A stretch of 64,000 nucleotides of DNA. It comes from Psychrobacter urativorans (lineage in GTDB: Bacteria > Pseudomonadota > Gammaproteobacteria > Pseudomonadales > Moraxellaceae). The translations under genes and the position numbers were made by a program. Positions within the stretch are counted from its first letter, which is position 1. Each line of letters starts with the position of its first letter. The notes under the pieces were generated by a model. That model saw only the letters and a list, made by a program, of their open reading frames with translations. It was not told the origin of the DNA and did not search any database. Location: contig NZ_CAJHBT010000001.1 of the NCBI RefSeq assembly GCF_904846675.1, positions 246,413-310,412 of the forward strand, read 5' to 3'. Of the stretch, positions 16,508 to 24,870 are shown piece after piece.

Positions 16508-18118
16508 ATGCATATTCATATCCTTGGTATTTGCGGCACATTTATGGGATCGCTTGCCTTACTGGCACGCGAGCTTGGGCATACGGTGACCGGTTCCGAT
16601 GCCAATGTTTATCCGCCTATGTCTACCCAACTCGAGCATGCTGGCGTAACGATTAGCGAGGGCTATCTGGTAGAGCATTTGCAGCCAACCCCAGATTTGG
16701 TAGTGGTCGGCAATGCGATGAAGCGCGGTATGGAAGTGGTTGAATATATGTTAGACCAAGGTCTGCGTTATACCTCAGGCCCACAATTTTTGTCTGAGCA
16801 AATATTACAGTCGCGTCACGTCATAGCGGTTGCCGGTACCCATGGTAAAACCACAACGACGACGATGCTGGCATGGATACTTCACTATGCGGGTATCGAT
16901 GCTGGATTTTTAATTGGTGGCGTGCCGCTCGTCAATACCACTGATGAGCACTTGCAGCAGGTGTTTGCACACAGCAGTTATTTAGGTGCTGACCAAACTG
17001 CGTCAACTGTTACTCCATCAAATTATCTTTCATCAACCGCTACTTCGTCCAAAAATTTATCAACAAACAGCACAGCTGAAACTTCAACTTCTGGTTATTT
17101 TGTCATTGAAGCCGATGAATACGACTCTGCATTTTTTGATAAGCGCTCAAAGTTCGTCCATTATCGTCCGCGTACCGCTATCTTGAATAATCTTGAATTT
17201 GATCATGCCGACATTTTCGCTGACCTTAATGCCATTCAAGTACAGTTTCATCATATGGTACGCATGATTCCACGTACGGGCAAAATCATTATGCCGGCGG
17301 CTACTATCAGCTTAGAAGACACACTGGCTAAAGGCGTTTGGACACCTATTTGGCGCACTTCAGTCACTGATAATAATTTATCCAGCAATCAATCGGGTGG
17401 TGCAGAAAAAGACGTAAAAGTGACTGGCAATAGCGACTGGCAAGCCACTCTTATTACTGAAGATGGTAGCCAGTTTAAAGTCAGCTTTAATGGTGATGTT
17501 GATAATGCAGCTGATATTAGTACTGATAATAAGTCTAATACTGAAGCAACGGCTGCCGTGGATTGGTCGATGAGTGGCATTCATAATGTTAACAATGCAC
17601 TAGTAGCCGTCGCAGCGGCCTACGATGTTGGTGTCAGTGTTGAGACCGCCTGTACTGCCCTGTCAGCTTTTGCCGGCATCAAGCGCCGGATGGAGCTTAT
17701 CGGTGACGCCAATGATATTTTAATATTTGATGATTTCGCTCACCACCCGACTGCCATCACCACCACCTTAGATGGTGCCAAAAAGAAACTGGTAGGCAGG
17801 CGCATTTGGGCGATTATTGAGCCACGTAGCAACACCATGAAAATGGGTGTGCATCAGGACAGTCTCGCCCAATCAGCAGCGCTTGCTGACCAAACGCTTT
17901 GGTATGAGCCGACAGGTCTTGAGTGGGGATTACAAGAGATTATTGACCATGCAAATGCAGCGAGTAGCAATATGGGCAACCAACAAGTTATGACTAGTGT
18001 CGATGCCATCATTTCGCATATCAGTACCCATGCACAGGCAGGCGATGCGATTATTATCATGTCTAATGGCGGATTTGAAGGGATCCATCAGCGCTTACTA
18101 TCAGCGTTACAGGAATAA
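16508..18118 (+). CDS. mpl: UDP-MurNAc:L-Ala-gamma-D-Glu-meso-DAP ligase (peptidoglycan recycling)
   Basis: A Mur-ligase family enzyme that rejoins the recycled tripeptide to UDP-MurNAc. It starts MHIHILGICGTFMGSLALLA (the MurC/Mpl nucleotide fold). The ATP loop is AVAGTHGKTTTTTMLAW near residue 113, then EADEYDSAFFDKRSKFVHY, LNNLEFDHADIF and DDFAHHPTAI. I start at 16508 because the longer frame from 16421 begins inside the IS1 right end. At 536 residues it is about 80 longer than E. coli Mpl. The excess is two low-complexity Ser/Thr/Asn-rich inserts, near residues 165-195 and 285-345. The IS insertion just upstream may have replaced the native promoter. Confidence 0.92.
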   Translation: MHIHILGICGTFMGSLALLARELGHTVTGSDANVYPPMSTQLEHAGVTISEGYLVEHLQPTPDLVVVGNAMKRGMEVVEYMLDQGLRYTSGPQFLSEQILQSRHVIAVAGTHGKTTTTTMLAWILHYAGIDAGFLIGGVPLVNTTDEHLQQVFAHSSYLGADQTASTVTPSNYLSSTATSSKNLSTNSTAETSTSGYFVIEADEYDSAFFDKRSKFVHYRPRTAILNNLEFDHADIFADLNAIQVQFHHMVRMIPRTGKIIMPAATISLEDTLAKGVWTPIWRTSVTDNNLSSNQSGGAEKDVKVTGNSDWQATLITEDGSQFKVSFNGDVDNAADISTDNKSNTEATAAVDWSMSGIHNVNNALVAVAAAYDVGVSVETACTALSAFAGIKRRMELIGDANDILIFDDFAHHPTAITTTLDGAKKKLVGRRIWAIIEPRSNTMKMGVHQDSLAQSAALADQTLWYEPTGLEWGLQEIIDHANAASSNMGNQQVMTSVDAIISHISTHAQAGDAIIIMSNGGFEGIHQRLLSALQE

Positions 18119-18204
18119 TTCGCTTAAGCTGTACTTAATATGATGTCACTTTCTCCCTGATCTTATCTGGCCCTATCCTAATATAACCAATGGCAGAAAG
18201 ATCA

Positions 18205-18243
18205 ATAGCGTCAGACTTTGTTAAGAGTCTGACGCTATTTTTA
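18205..18243 (+). terminator. Terminator after mpl
   Basis: ATAGCGTCAGACT (18205-18217) and AGTCTGACGCTAT (18226-18238) form a perfect 13-bp stem followed by TTTTT. Confidence 0.9.
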
Positions 18244-18515
18244 TAGCTCGTTTTCTGTAATTTATTGCTATGGAGAAGAAAATAAAAAATTATAGCCACT
18301 AGCTGTATGCTTACCTTTGTAACCTTTCATTTACCTAAAGTCCGCGAATAATAGCAAATCACTGAATTTCATCACATAGCGCCTACACAGGTAACACTTT
18401 GCACTTACTTTTTGAATGGTCGAGTGCTTACAATAGATTCATCAAATACGCATTACTTATAAAAGACACGATTAATAAAAACATTAATTGGAATAAATAA
18501 ATTAGGAGAATGACA
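18244..18515. other. Intergenic region upstream of the GlsB-type gene
   Basis: With the mpl terminator this is a gene-free stretch of about 400 bases. No further signal is assigned. Confidence 0.35.
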
Positions 18516-18770
18516 ATGGGTTTTATTTGGATGATTATCGTAGGTTTGGTTGCTGGTCTATTAGCCCGTGCTATTAAACCAGGTAGCGACCCGATGGGTT
18601 GGATTATGACTATAATCCTTGGTATTGTTGGTGCAATGCTTGGTGGTTTCGTAGCAGGTCTGATAGGTATTAACGCTGACGGTGGCTTTATTGGTCTAAT
18701 ATTCTCAGTAATTGGTGCTATTATCCTGTTGTTCATCTATGAGATGATTATGAGTAAACGCCGCGTATAA
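18516..18770 (+). CDS. GlsB/YeaQ/YmgE family membrane protein
   Basis: An 84-residue protein with three membrane segments and the typical family text: MGFIWMIIVGLVAGLLARAI, then KPGSDPMGWIMTIILGIVGA and FIGLIFSVIGAIILLFIYE. Members are small inner-membrane proteins often induced by stress; their molecular role is not known. The ATG at 18516 is preferred because AGGAG sits seven bases upstream, whereas the ATG at 18510 is only one base away from it. It is a single-gene unit with a strong terminator. Confidence 0.88.
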   Translation: MGFIWMIIVGLVAGLLARAIKPGSDPMGWIMTIILGIVGAMLGGFVAGLIGINADGGFIGLIFSVIGAIILLFIYEMIMSKRRV

Positions 18771-18816
18771 CTAATAGCTTATTAGTATCTATAACGCAAA
18801 TAAAAATAGCATCAAC

Positions 18817-18849
18817 AAAAAAGACCTTATACTACTTAAGGTCTTTTTT
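18817..18849 (+). terminator. Terminator after the GlsB-type gene
   Basis: AAGACCTTA (18821-18829) and TAAGGTCTT (18837-18845) form the stem, followed by a T run. Confidence 0.85.
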
Positions 18850-19019
18850 TATGTTTATATAAAGTAAAAATCAGTATTAAGCCCTTTATACTATTTGGTT
18901 TAGATGTTTAGAGCGCATTTATAGTGATAAGTATTGAAAGTCATTGATAAATGTTACTTTTGCCCCCATTTATCTTATAATAATCCGCCTACTCCATCCG
19001 TATTTTTGAGGTGAGCTAC

Positions 19020-19580
19020 ATGGCATTACTCCCTATTTTAAACTATCCCGACCCGCGTTTGCGTACCATTGCTACGCCGGTAAAAGAGATTACTGACGAT
19101 ATCAAAACCTTAATTACTGACATGATTGAGACTATGTATGACGCGCAAGGTATTGGCCTCGCCGCCAGTCAAGTAGATCAGCATATCCAGCTGATTGTCA
19201 TGGACTTGTCCGAAGACAAAGATACCCCGATGGTATTCATCAATCCTAAAGTAACGCCTTTGGTAGAAGAAAAACAGCCCTATGAAGAAGGCTGTCTGTC
19301 CGTACCAGACGTTTATGATAAGGTTGAGCGCCCTAATAAAGTACATATCGAAGCCTTAGATGAAAACGGCAAAGCTATGGATAAGGAAGTCGAAGGCTTA
19401 TTGGCAGTATGTATCCAGCACGAAATGGACCACTTAAATGGGGTGATATTTGTGGATTATTTATCGCATCTTAAACAAACCCGTGCCCGTGATAAAGTGC
19501 GTAAAGTACTCAAAATTCGTGAAAAGCAAGAACAGGACGACAAGCAAATAGATAAGCAGCCCCAAGCTACTAACATTTAA
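19020..19580 (+). CDS. def: Peptide deformylase
   Basis: A 186-residue metalloenzyme that removes the formyl group from nascent N-terminal methionine. All three family motifs are visible: GIGLAASQV (residues about 43-51), EGCLSVP (about 90-96) with the metal-binding Cys, and QHEMDHLNG (about 135-143) with two metal-binding His and the catalytic Glu. The ATG at 19020 has GAGGTGA at a suitable distance; the GTG at 19011 is inside that site and is unlikely. The C-terminal tail is Lys/Gln-rich. No fmt gene is adjacent, unlike in E. coli. Confidence 0.94.
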   Translation: MALLPILNYPDPRLRTIATPVKEITDDIKTLITDMIETMYDAQGIGLAASQVDQHIQLIVMDLSEDKDTPMVFINPKVTPLVEEKQPYEEGCLSVPDVYDKVERPNKVHIEALDENGKAMDKEVEGLLAVCIQHEMDHLNGVIFVDYLSHLKQTRARDKVRKVLKIREKQEQDDKQIDKQPQATNI

Positions 19581-19643
19581 GACTTTTATTGCTTCAATCA
19601 CTTATTGTCTATATTCTTTATTGTCATTAGGGGGTTCATCACC

Positions 19644-20819
19644 ATGATCAAAATTGACCAATATTTTGACCCTGCCGGCTGAAAGAGATTCACTAAAGCT
19701 GCTGAAGGTCACGAAACTCCTTTTTTGATGGTGGTCTTAAGCCGTATCAAAACTAAATACGCTGAGATGGTAGGACTGTTTCCTAATGCTAAAATACATT
19801 ATGCGATGAAGACCAGTCCTGCGATTGAAGTGATTAACTTATTGGCAGATTTGGGTTCAAACTTTGACTGTGCCTTCGTTTATAAGCTTGATCGAGTACT
19901 CGATTGCGGCGTTGATGCTGCGCGTATCTCTTACGGCAACACCATCAAAAAGGCTCGAGACGTTGAATACGCATATAATAAAGGCGTGCAGCTATACGCT
20001 ACCGACTCAGAAGCGGACCTCAAAAATATTGCTAAATATGCTCCTGGCTCAAAAGTATTTGTACGCATCTTAGTACAAGGGTCAGAAACCGCTGATTGGC
20101 CACTATCGCGAAAGTTCGGCTGCCATCCTAATATGGCGATTGACTTGCTAATTCAAGCACGCGATTTGGGCCTTGTGCCGTATGGTATCTCCTTCCATGT
20201 CGGCAGTCAGCAAAAAGACGTCGCAGCATGGGACGATGCGTTGGCCAAAGTTAAATATATGTTTGATTGGATGCTTAACGAAGAAGATATTAAGCTGCAA
20301 ATGATTAATTTGGGTGGTGGCTTCCCTGCCAATTATCTCAGTGAAGTCAATCCTATTCAGGTCTATGCCCAAGAGATTAAACGCTATCTAACCGATGATT
20401 ATAATGATGAAGATATGCCGGAGATTATATTGGAACTGGGGCGCTCACTAGTCGGAGGTTCAGGGGTATTGGTCAGTGACGTGGTGCTGATTTCACGTAA
20501 GTCGCACACGGATTTGACCCGTTGGGTATATACCGATGTGGGACTGCTCCAAGGATTGATCGAAACTTCAGGTGAGGCTATTAAATATCCGGTTTATACC
20601 CCGAAAATGGAAACCTCAACCAACAAAGGGACGGTAGTATTGGCAGGGCCGACTTGCGATTCAACCGATATCATGTATGAAGAGGCGGGCTAACAGTTAC
20701 CTGAAGAGCTTGAAATTGGCGATAAAATCTACTGGTTAACTACGGGTGCTTATACCAACTCTTACTCGTCTGTTGAGTTTAATGGTTTTCCACCGTTGGA
20801 AGTAGTCTATATTGACTAG
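19644..20819 (+). pseudogene. Ornithine/lysine decarboxylase (PLP fold III) with two nonsense codons
   Basis: A full-length 391-codon frame of the type III PLP decarboxylase family is broken only by TGA at 19680-19682 and TAA at 20691-20693. The first follows MIKIDQYFDPAG where relatives usually have Trp; the second is in YEEAG*QLPEE where relatives usually have an aromatic residue. The PLP-lysine region reads IHYAMKTSPA, followed by SYGNTIKKARD, SFHVGSQQKD and GGGFPANY. The late Cys motif is AGPTCDSTDIMYE. The usual EPGR is ELGR here. The enzyme would make putrescine or cadaverine. Codon 1 is ATG 19644 with a distant GGGGG site. The clean frame suggests recent loss or sequencing error. Confidence 0.88.
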
Positions 20820-20855
20820 CATTGATTGATTAACTTGAAATGAAACGTTATTAAT

Positions 20856-20896
20856 AAAAAAGCGCGGTACTGCGAATAACAGTGCCGCGCTTTTTT
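20856..20896. terminator. Bidirectional terminator
   Basis: AGCGCGGTACTG and CAGTGCCGCGCT form a long GC-rich stem flanked by an A run and a T run. It serves the decarboxylase pseudogene and the converging secretin-like gene. Confidence 0.88.
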
Positions 20897-20926
20897 ATGG
20901 AGTATTAATTATTTATTCATATAAAA

Positions 20927-21799
20927 CTACTGCACCAATAACCAAATAGGTGTGCTGTTGTTACTGATCCTAGTACTGTTACCGCCGTAACCTGAGCTTT
21001 GGTTTTGTGTGTTCTGTGATATCTGACCTATATTAATCCATTGTCCACACGGGACAATAATTGTGCTATCTAAGCCTTGGCGCTTAATCGCATTCGTTGG
21101 ATAACTGTTATTAGAATGAGTGTTACGATTAAAGCCTACCAACTTTTCTTCAACTTGCGATAAATTAACTTCGATTTGTCCATTGGGCAGCAATCGTGGT
21201 TTGACTTGAATGCCTTGAGTTGTTGGCAATAAAATTTGCTGCTGAATAATAATTTGCCCTAATGGGCGATTATATGACGGATAAACATTGGCTTGATAAA
21301 TTTGGGTGAGTGACCATAGCGTGCCAGTGCTGATACTTGCTGCACTTCCTGACAAAGTCTGTACCTGATATAAGCTGTTATTTTGCTGTTGGCTATTGCG
21401 TTGGTTAATAATACCTGCGCCTTGAATGCCTTGGTCACTGATAATCACTCGGCCTTGATTAATATTACTTTGGGCGTTGATATTATTACCTACTCTTACA
21501 GACACAGTTAAGGCTTGCGGTTGGCCATCAATTTGCGTTAGGAGCTGCTGCACTGCTTGATAATTAGCAGTAGTGGTATTTAGGACTAGTTTATCTTGAT
21601 AAGTTGCAACCGTACCGCCATCACGGCTGGCGCTCAGCTGGTGGCGAACGGCAGGTAGCAGAGCCTCACCGCCATAGGTATGGATGACATAAGTTTTATA
21701 AGAGTTTTGATAAGGGGCGGCTATGGCTGGAGAATACAAAGCAAAGCTTGCGACTGTAGCCAGTAATGGGAGCATTGAGTTTTTAATAAGAGCGTCCAT
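20927..21799 (-). CDS. Exported secretin-N-like protein
   Basis: A protein of about 290 residues with a signal peptide (MLPLLATVASFALYSPAIAA, predicted cut near AIA-APYQ). The part after it, VIHTYGGEALLPAVRHQL then NTTTANYQAVQQLLTQIDGQ and ALTVSVRVGNN, resembles the N-domains of type II/IV-pilus secretins. There is no clear C-terminal secretin pore. The remainder is rich in Gln, Asn and Ser. Three nearby starts exist (21805, 21799, 21775), and the first two overlap the end of the PIN gene. It may be a periplasmic accessory protein; no type II secretion genes are adjacent. The relation to the ATPase-PIN pair is unclear. Confidence 0.55.
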   Translation of the reverse strand: MDALIKNSMLPLLATVASFALYSPAIAAPYQNSYKTYVIHTYGGEALLPAVRHQLSASRDGGTVATYQDKLVLNTTTANYQAVQQLLTQIDGQPQALTVSVRVGNNINAQSNINQGRVIISDQGIQGAGIINQRNSQQQNNSLYQVQTLSGSAASISTGTLWSLTQIYQANVYPSYNRPLGQIIIQQQILLPTTQGIQVKPRLLPNGQIEVNLSQVEEKLVGFNRNTHSNNSYPTNAIKRQGLDSTIIVPCGQWINIGQISQNTQNQSSGYGGNSTRISNNSTPIWLLVQ

Positions 21800-22280
21800 A
21801 AGCACTTAAATCCGAATCAAGTGACCAAATAAATACTTTCACATGCTTACTTCTGTTAGCTGTATTCTTGGCTTGTAAGGAATCGTATTCTTTGATAATA
21901 GATAAGTCTGTCAGGCTCATACCCTCATTAGGCTTAGCGGCTGTTTTATTTTGTCCAGCTCTATCAACGAACTCACCAATCCAATTTTGCCATTCATTTT
22001 TTAAGTCAAAATCGCTAATTTCAAATGGCAAGTTACCTGCAAATGTCTTGTTCATCATATCAACGAACCTTCTAGCAATTTTTCTGCGGGTTCCTCCATC
22101 ACCATTTTGGCTAATATGATTACCAACTTCCACTGCTACAGATAATGGGATAATGAATCGACAATTTGATTGAGCATAGATTTCAAAATCAGCTGTGACC
22201 GAAACTATCTCTTGATTTTTATTCGGAACATTTAATATATTTAATAATATGCTAGTGTCTAATAAGCAGATATCCGCCAT
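21783..22280 (-). CDS. PIN-like nuclease, partner of the upstream ATPase
   Basis: A 165-residue protein with a PIN-domain acidic pattern. Asp8 is in ICLLDTSILLNIL, Glu51 in PLSVAVEVGNHI, Asp125 in MSLTDLSIIKEYD, and an acidic pair follows in FIWSLDSDLSAYG (Asp155, Asp157). PIN domains are Mg2+-dependent ribonucleases, best known as VapC toxins. No small VapB-like antitoxin gene is present. Instead the gene abuts an AAA ATPase gene (stop at 22281, start at 22280), indicating an operon and a functional pair. I infer an ATPase-controlled nuclease, possibly in defence. Domain call moderate to good; function inferred. Confidence 0.7.
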   Translation of the reverse strand: MADICLLDTSILLNILNVPNKNQEIVSVTADFEIYAQSNCRFIIPLSVAVEVGNHISQNGDGGTRRKIARRFVDMMNKTFAGNLPFEISDFDLKNEWQNWIGEFVDRAGQNKTAAKPNEGMSLTDLSIIKEYDSLQAKNTANRSKHVKVFIWSLDSDLSAYGRSY

Positions 22281-23642
22281 CTAATCAGCTCCTTGTAGCT
22301 GGCTAAGCCAATCTAATGCCTGTTTTTTACGTTGCTCTGGAGTCGTCGGATGTTTTACAAAGCGTTCAACGATACCTTGAGTAACTAAGTCACCTAATGA
22401 GCCTTGAGCGACTAAGCCCAGATAATCATCTAGGTCGCCTAACCGCACTAACTTACTATCGCCCGCTTGCGGGTCTCTATAACAGAATACTGCATCTGCC
22501 AAAGCTTCGTCAGGGAGTGCATCCATTAGTGCAGGATTATGGGTAGATAATAATAAATTAAGCTTGCGCTCTTTTGCATACTGACGCAGTAAACTCAGGA
22601 TTTCATGAGCTCGAGTAGGATGAATACTATTATCAATTTCTTCAATGACTACGGTTGCACCTTCTGGCACAGACAATAGCGCAGCTGCAATACCTAATAC
22701 TTTTAAGGTACCGTCAGATAACAAATCCATGGTGCGTTCAGTAGATGCGCTGCCAAAATTTTCGCATAGTAAAAACTCTACACGCTCTCTTTTGTCTGTA
22801 TAAAACTTGATATCCGTAATGTCTTGCTCAGGTAAACTCTGTACTAGCTGTAGTATTTTTTCTTTATACTCTGAATTTTTTTTACAAAGGTGACGTAAGA
22901 CACCTGCCAAATTTGAACCACTATTACTAAGTATTTTCTCTGAAACACTATCTTGACGCATGACGCCAGGCACAAAATCATAAAAGAAAGTATCAATCAG
23001 GAAGTCCGTCAAATCATCAAAGCAGTTTATATTAATTGGACTGACCTGAGATGTATCATGAAAGCCTTTCCAAATAACGTCATAGAAATTTTTCATAGAT
23101 AATACAGATAAATCTTGATCTGGAAAATTAGCTGCTACTTCAAAGTCACCAAATCTTTGAGGTATCCAACTATTCTTATTTACTTCAAGAATATATTTCA
23201 AAGAAGCAAGCTTTATGGTGTCAGACGCATCAAGATATCTCAGAGCCAAATTAATATATTTACCGCTTCTATGAAAAAATAACTTATTTTCTTTTTCTTG
23301 ATAAATTTCTGCTACTACATAAAGTTGGTTATCTTCATTTAGAAAAACACCAGAGTAACTAATATTGGAAGCATAATTGAATGAAAGAGAAAAGCTGTTT
23401 TCGTGGTTAAAGGCTAAGTCTTTGATACTGCCTCGAACTACCTTATCACTGTCATTGACCCTATTTTTTAGCGTAGAGAGACGCTCACCGCCAGCCACCC
23501 AACTTAAAAAGCGAAAGGCTTCGATAGCATTACTCTTCCCTGACGCATTCGCCCCTATTAATAAAGTCAGAGGGGATAACGGCAGGGTCGCATCTTTATA
23601 GCTTTTGAAGTTTTTAATGGTGATACTGGCGTTATCTGTCAT
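22281..23642 (-). CDS. AAA/ABC-type ATPase (RecF/SMC-like, AAA_21 class)
   Basis: A 453-residue ATPase of the OLD/RecF-like class. The start reads ITIKNFKSYKDATLPLSPL, then Walker A LIGANASGKSNAIEAF (residues 28-43). A central region of about 200 residues is poorly conserved. The C-terminal part carries the ABC signature-like LLSDGTLKVLGIAAALL, Walker B ATVVIEEIDNSIHP and the H-loop LLLSTHNPALMDAL. There is no TOPRIM nuclease domain, so the separate PIN protein encoded next may be its effector. Comparable ATPase-plus-nuclease pairs are common in phage defence. The gene lies between dapB and the secretin-like gene, both likely core. Confidence 0.8.
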   Translation of the reverse strand: MTDNASITIKNFKSYKDATLPLSPLTLLIGANASGKSNAIEAFRFLSWVAGGERLSTLKNRVNDSDKVVRGSIKDLAFNHENSFSLSFNYASNISYSGVFLNEDNQLYVVAEIYQEKENKLFFHRSGKYINLALRYLDASDTIKLASLKYILEVNKNSWIPQRFGDFEVAANFPDQDLSVLSMKNFYDVIWKGFHDTSQVSPININCFDDLTDFLIDTFFYDFVPGVMRQDSVSEKILSNSGSNLAGVLRHLCKKNSEYKEKILQLVQSLPEQDITDIKFYTDKRERVEFLLCENFGSASTERTMDLLSDGTLKVLGIAAALLSVPEGATVVIEEIDNSIHPTRAHEILSLLRQYAKERKLNLLLSTHNPALMDALPDEALADAVFCYRDPQAGDSKLVRLGDLDDYLGLVAQGSLGDLVTQGIVERFVKHPTTPEQRKKQALDWLSQLQGAD

Positions 23643-23702
23643 TATAATCTCGCTTATAGTCAGTGTACTTAACTACTTATTTAAACCATAGCCATTTAAA
23701 CC

Positions 23703-24545
23703 TTACTCATTCAAACCCAACACATCTTGCATATTATATTGGCCAGCCGCTTGTTGAACTATCCACGTAGTGGCACGGATGGCACCAGCGGCGAAAGTCA
23801 TGCGCTCCCGCGCGCGGTGAGTAATTTCGACCACTTCTCCATCAGCGATAAACATCACGGTATGGTCGCCAACAATCTCACCGCCACGAACCGCATGAAT
23901 ACCAATCGTACCCGTTTCGCGCGCGCCTGTTTGCCCTTCGCGGCCGTATACCACCACATCTTTTAGGTTCTGACCTCGCGCCTGCGCTACAGCTTCGGCC
24001 ATCATATAGGCAGTACCCGATGGTGCATCGATTTTATGCTTATGATGCGCTTCGATGATTTCAACATCAGCATCGGTACCAAAGGCCTTAGCAGCCATCT
24101 CTAACAGCTTCAACGATAGGTTAACGCCGGTGGAATAGTTACCAGCATAAACGATAGCGATATCTTTACTTGCTGCGGCTAAGGCTTGTTCTTGCTGCTC
24201 ATTAAAGCCTGTGGTACCGATAACCATTGCGACTTTATGCTCGGCACAGATTTTCATGTTTTGCTCAGTGGCATCAGGCAAGCTGAAATCGACCAGCACA
24301 TCAATGTCATTAATTACTGCCGTTAAATCGTCGACTATTTTTATGTTTAAAAGCCCTATAGCAGCCACTTCGCCAGCATCGGCTCCAACAAGGCTTGAGC
24401 CTTGACGCTCAATGGCGGCGCTTAAGTTGGTTTGCGGATTGTCTTGTACCGCTTCAATCAACATGCGTCCCATACGTCCGCCTGCACCAATAACACCAAT
24501 ATTTATACTATGCTTAGCTACTTTATTATCTACTTGTTGAGTCAT
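23703..24545 (-). CDS. dapB: 4-hydroxy-tetrahydrodipicolinate reductase
   Basis: A 280-residue enzyme of lysine and diaminopimelate synthesis. The NAD(P)-binding motif is INIGVIGAGGRMGRMLIEA (residues 14-32). The active-site block EAHHKHKIDAPSGTAYMMAE contains the catalytic His and Lys. Further motifs are VIGTTGFNEQQ and AGNYSTGVNL. It reduces the dihydrodipicolinate precursor with NAD(P)H in the cytoplasm. Length is typical (E. coli 273). dnaJ lies upstream on the same strand with a terminator between, an order also common in gamma-proteobacteria. Confidence 0.95.
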   Translation of the reverse strand: MTQQVDNKVAKHSINIGVIGAGGRMGRMLIEAVQDNPQTNLSAAIERQGSSLVGADAGEVAAIGLLNIKIVDDLTAVINDIDVLVDFSLPDATEQNMKICAEHKVAMVIGTTGFNEQQEQALAAASKDIAIVYAGNYSTGVNLSLKLLEMAAKAFGTDADVEIIEAHHKHKIDAPSGTAYMMAEAVAQARGQNLKDVVVYGREGQTGARETGTIGIHAVRGGEIVGDHTVMFIADGEVVEITHRARERMTFAAGAIRATTWIVQQAAGQYNMQDVLGLNE

Positions 24546-24633
24546 ATTTTATCCTAAAATTTTTATTATTTAAAATCTGATTTTTTAAGGTGATAGGGTC
24601 GATTCGAGATAAAAGAGTTATGATTATAGCAGC

Positions 24634-24710
24634 GTGCTACTGGAATAAATTTTTCTGGCTTGCTGTTTGCAAGCGTGACAGAGGCTGCAAAAAATTCATT
24701 CCAGTAGCAC
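24634..24710 (-). repeat. Palindromic repeat family, copy A (77 bp)
   Basis: The element is closed by 13-bp perfect arms, GTGCTACTGGAAT (24634-24646) and ATTCCAGTAGCAC (24698-24710); pairing continues inward for eight more bases with one mismatch. Inside is GCTTGC-tgttt-GCAAGC. On the minus strand the interior contains TGCAGCCTCTG and CAGCAAGC. These two blocks also occur in the interior of copy B at 52868-52934, so this is a dispersed family. Confidence 0.8.
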
Positions 24711-24807
24711 AGTACCTTTTTTCAAATTAAATTAACTATAGCCATCAATAAATGCTTTTAATATCATAGCATGAATTGATTTTTGTACCTTATTGACAGC
24801 CATAAAA

Positions 24808-24846
24808 AAGCCCATAGGTTTCACGTGAAACCTGTGGGCTTAGATT
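24808..24846 (-). terminator. dnaJ terminator whose stem contains a parS-like site
   Basis: Read on the minus strand, AAGCCCACAGGTTTCACG pairs with CGTGAAACCTATGGGCTT and is followed by TTTTT. The centre of the hairpin is the palindrome TTTCACGTGAAA. Confidence 0.85.
24817..24832. promoter_or_regulatory. parS-like site 2 (inside the dnaJ terminator)
   Basis: GGTTTCACGTGAAACC matches 14 of 16 positions of the parS consensus, with a perfect 14-bp core palindrome. Confidence 0.65.
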
Positions 24847-24870
24847 AACTACTTTTAATTAGCTAGCTAA

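Larger units (their letters stand above)
24546..24870. other. dnaJ-dapB intergenic region
   Basis: Holds the palindromic repeat at 24634-24710 and the parS-containing terminator at 24808-24846; no gene. Confidence 0.5.

Noticed and set aside
19680..19682. In-frame TGA in the decarboxylase read as selenocysteine or tryptophan
   Set aside because: There is a second, different stop (TAA) later in the same gene, the aligned residue in relatives is normally Trp, and other genes here use TGA as a normal stop. Decay is the simpler explanation.
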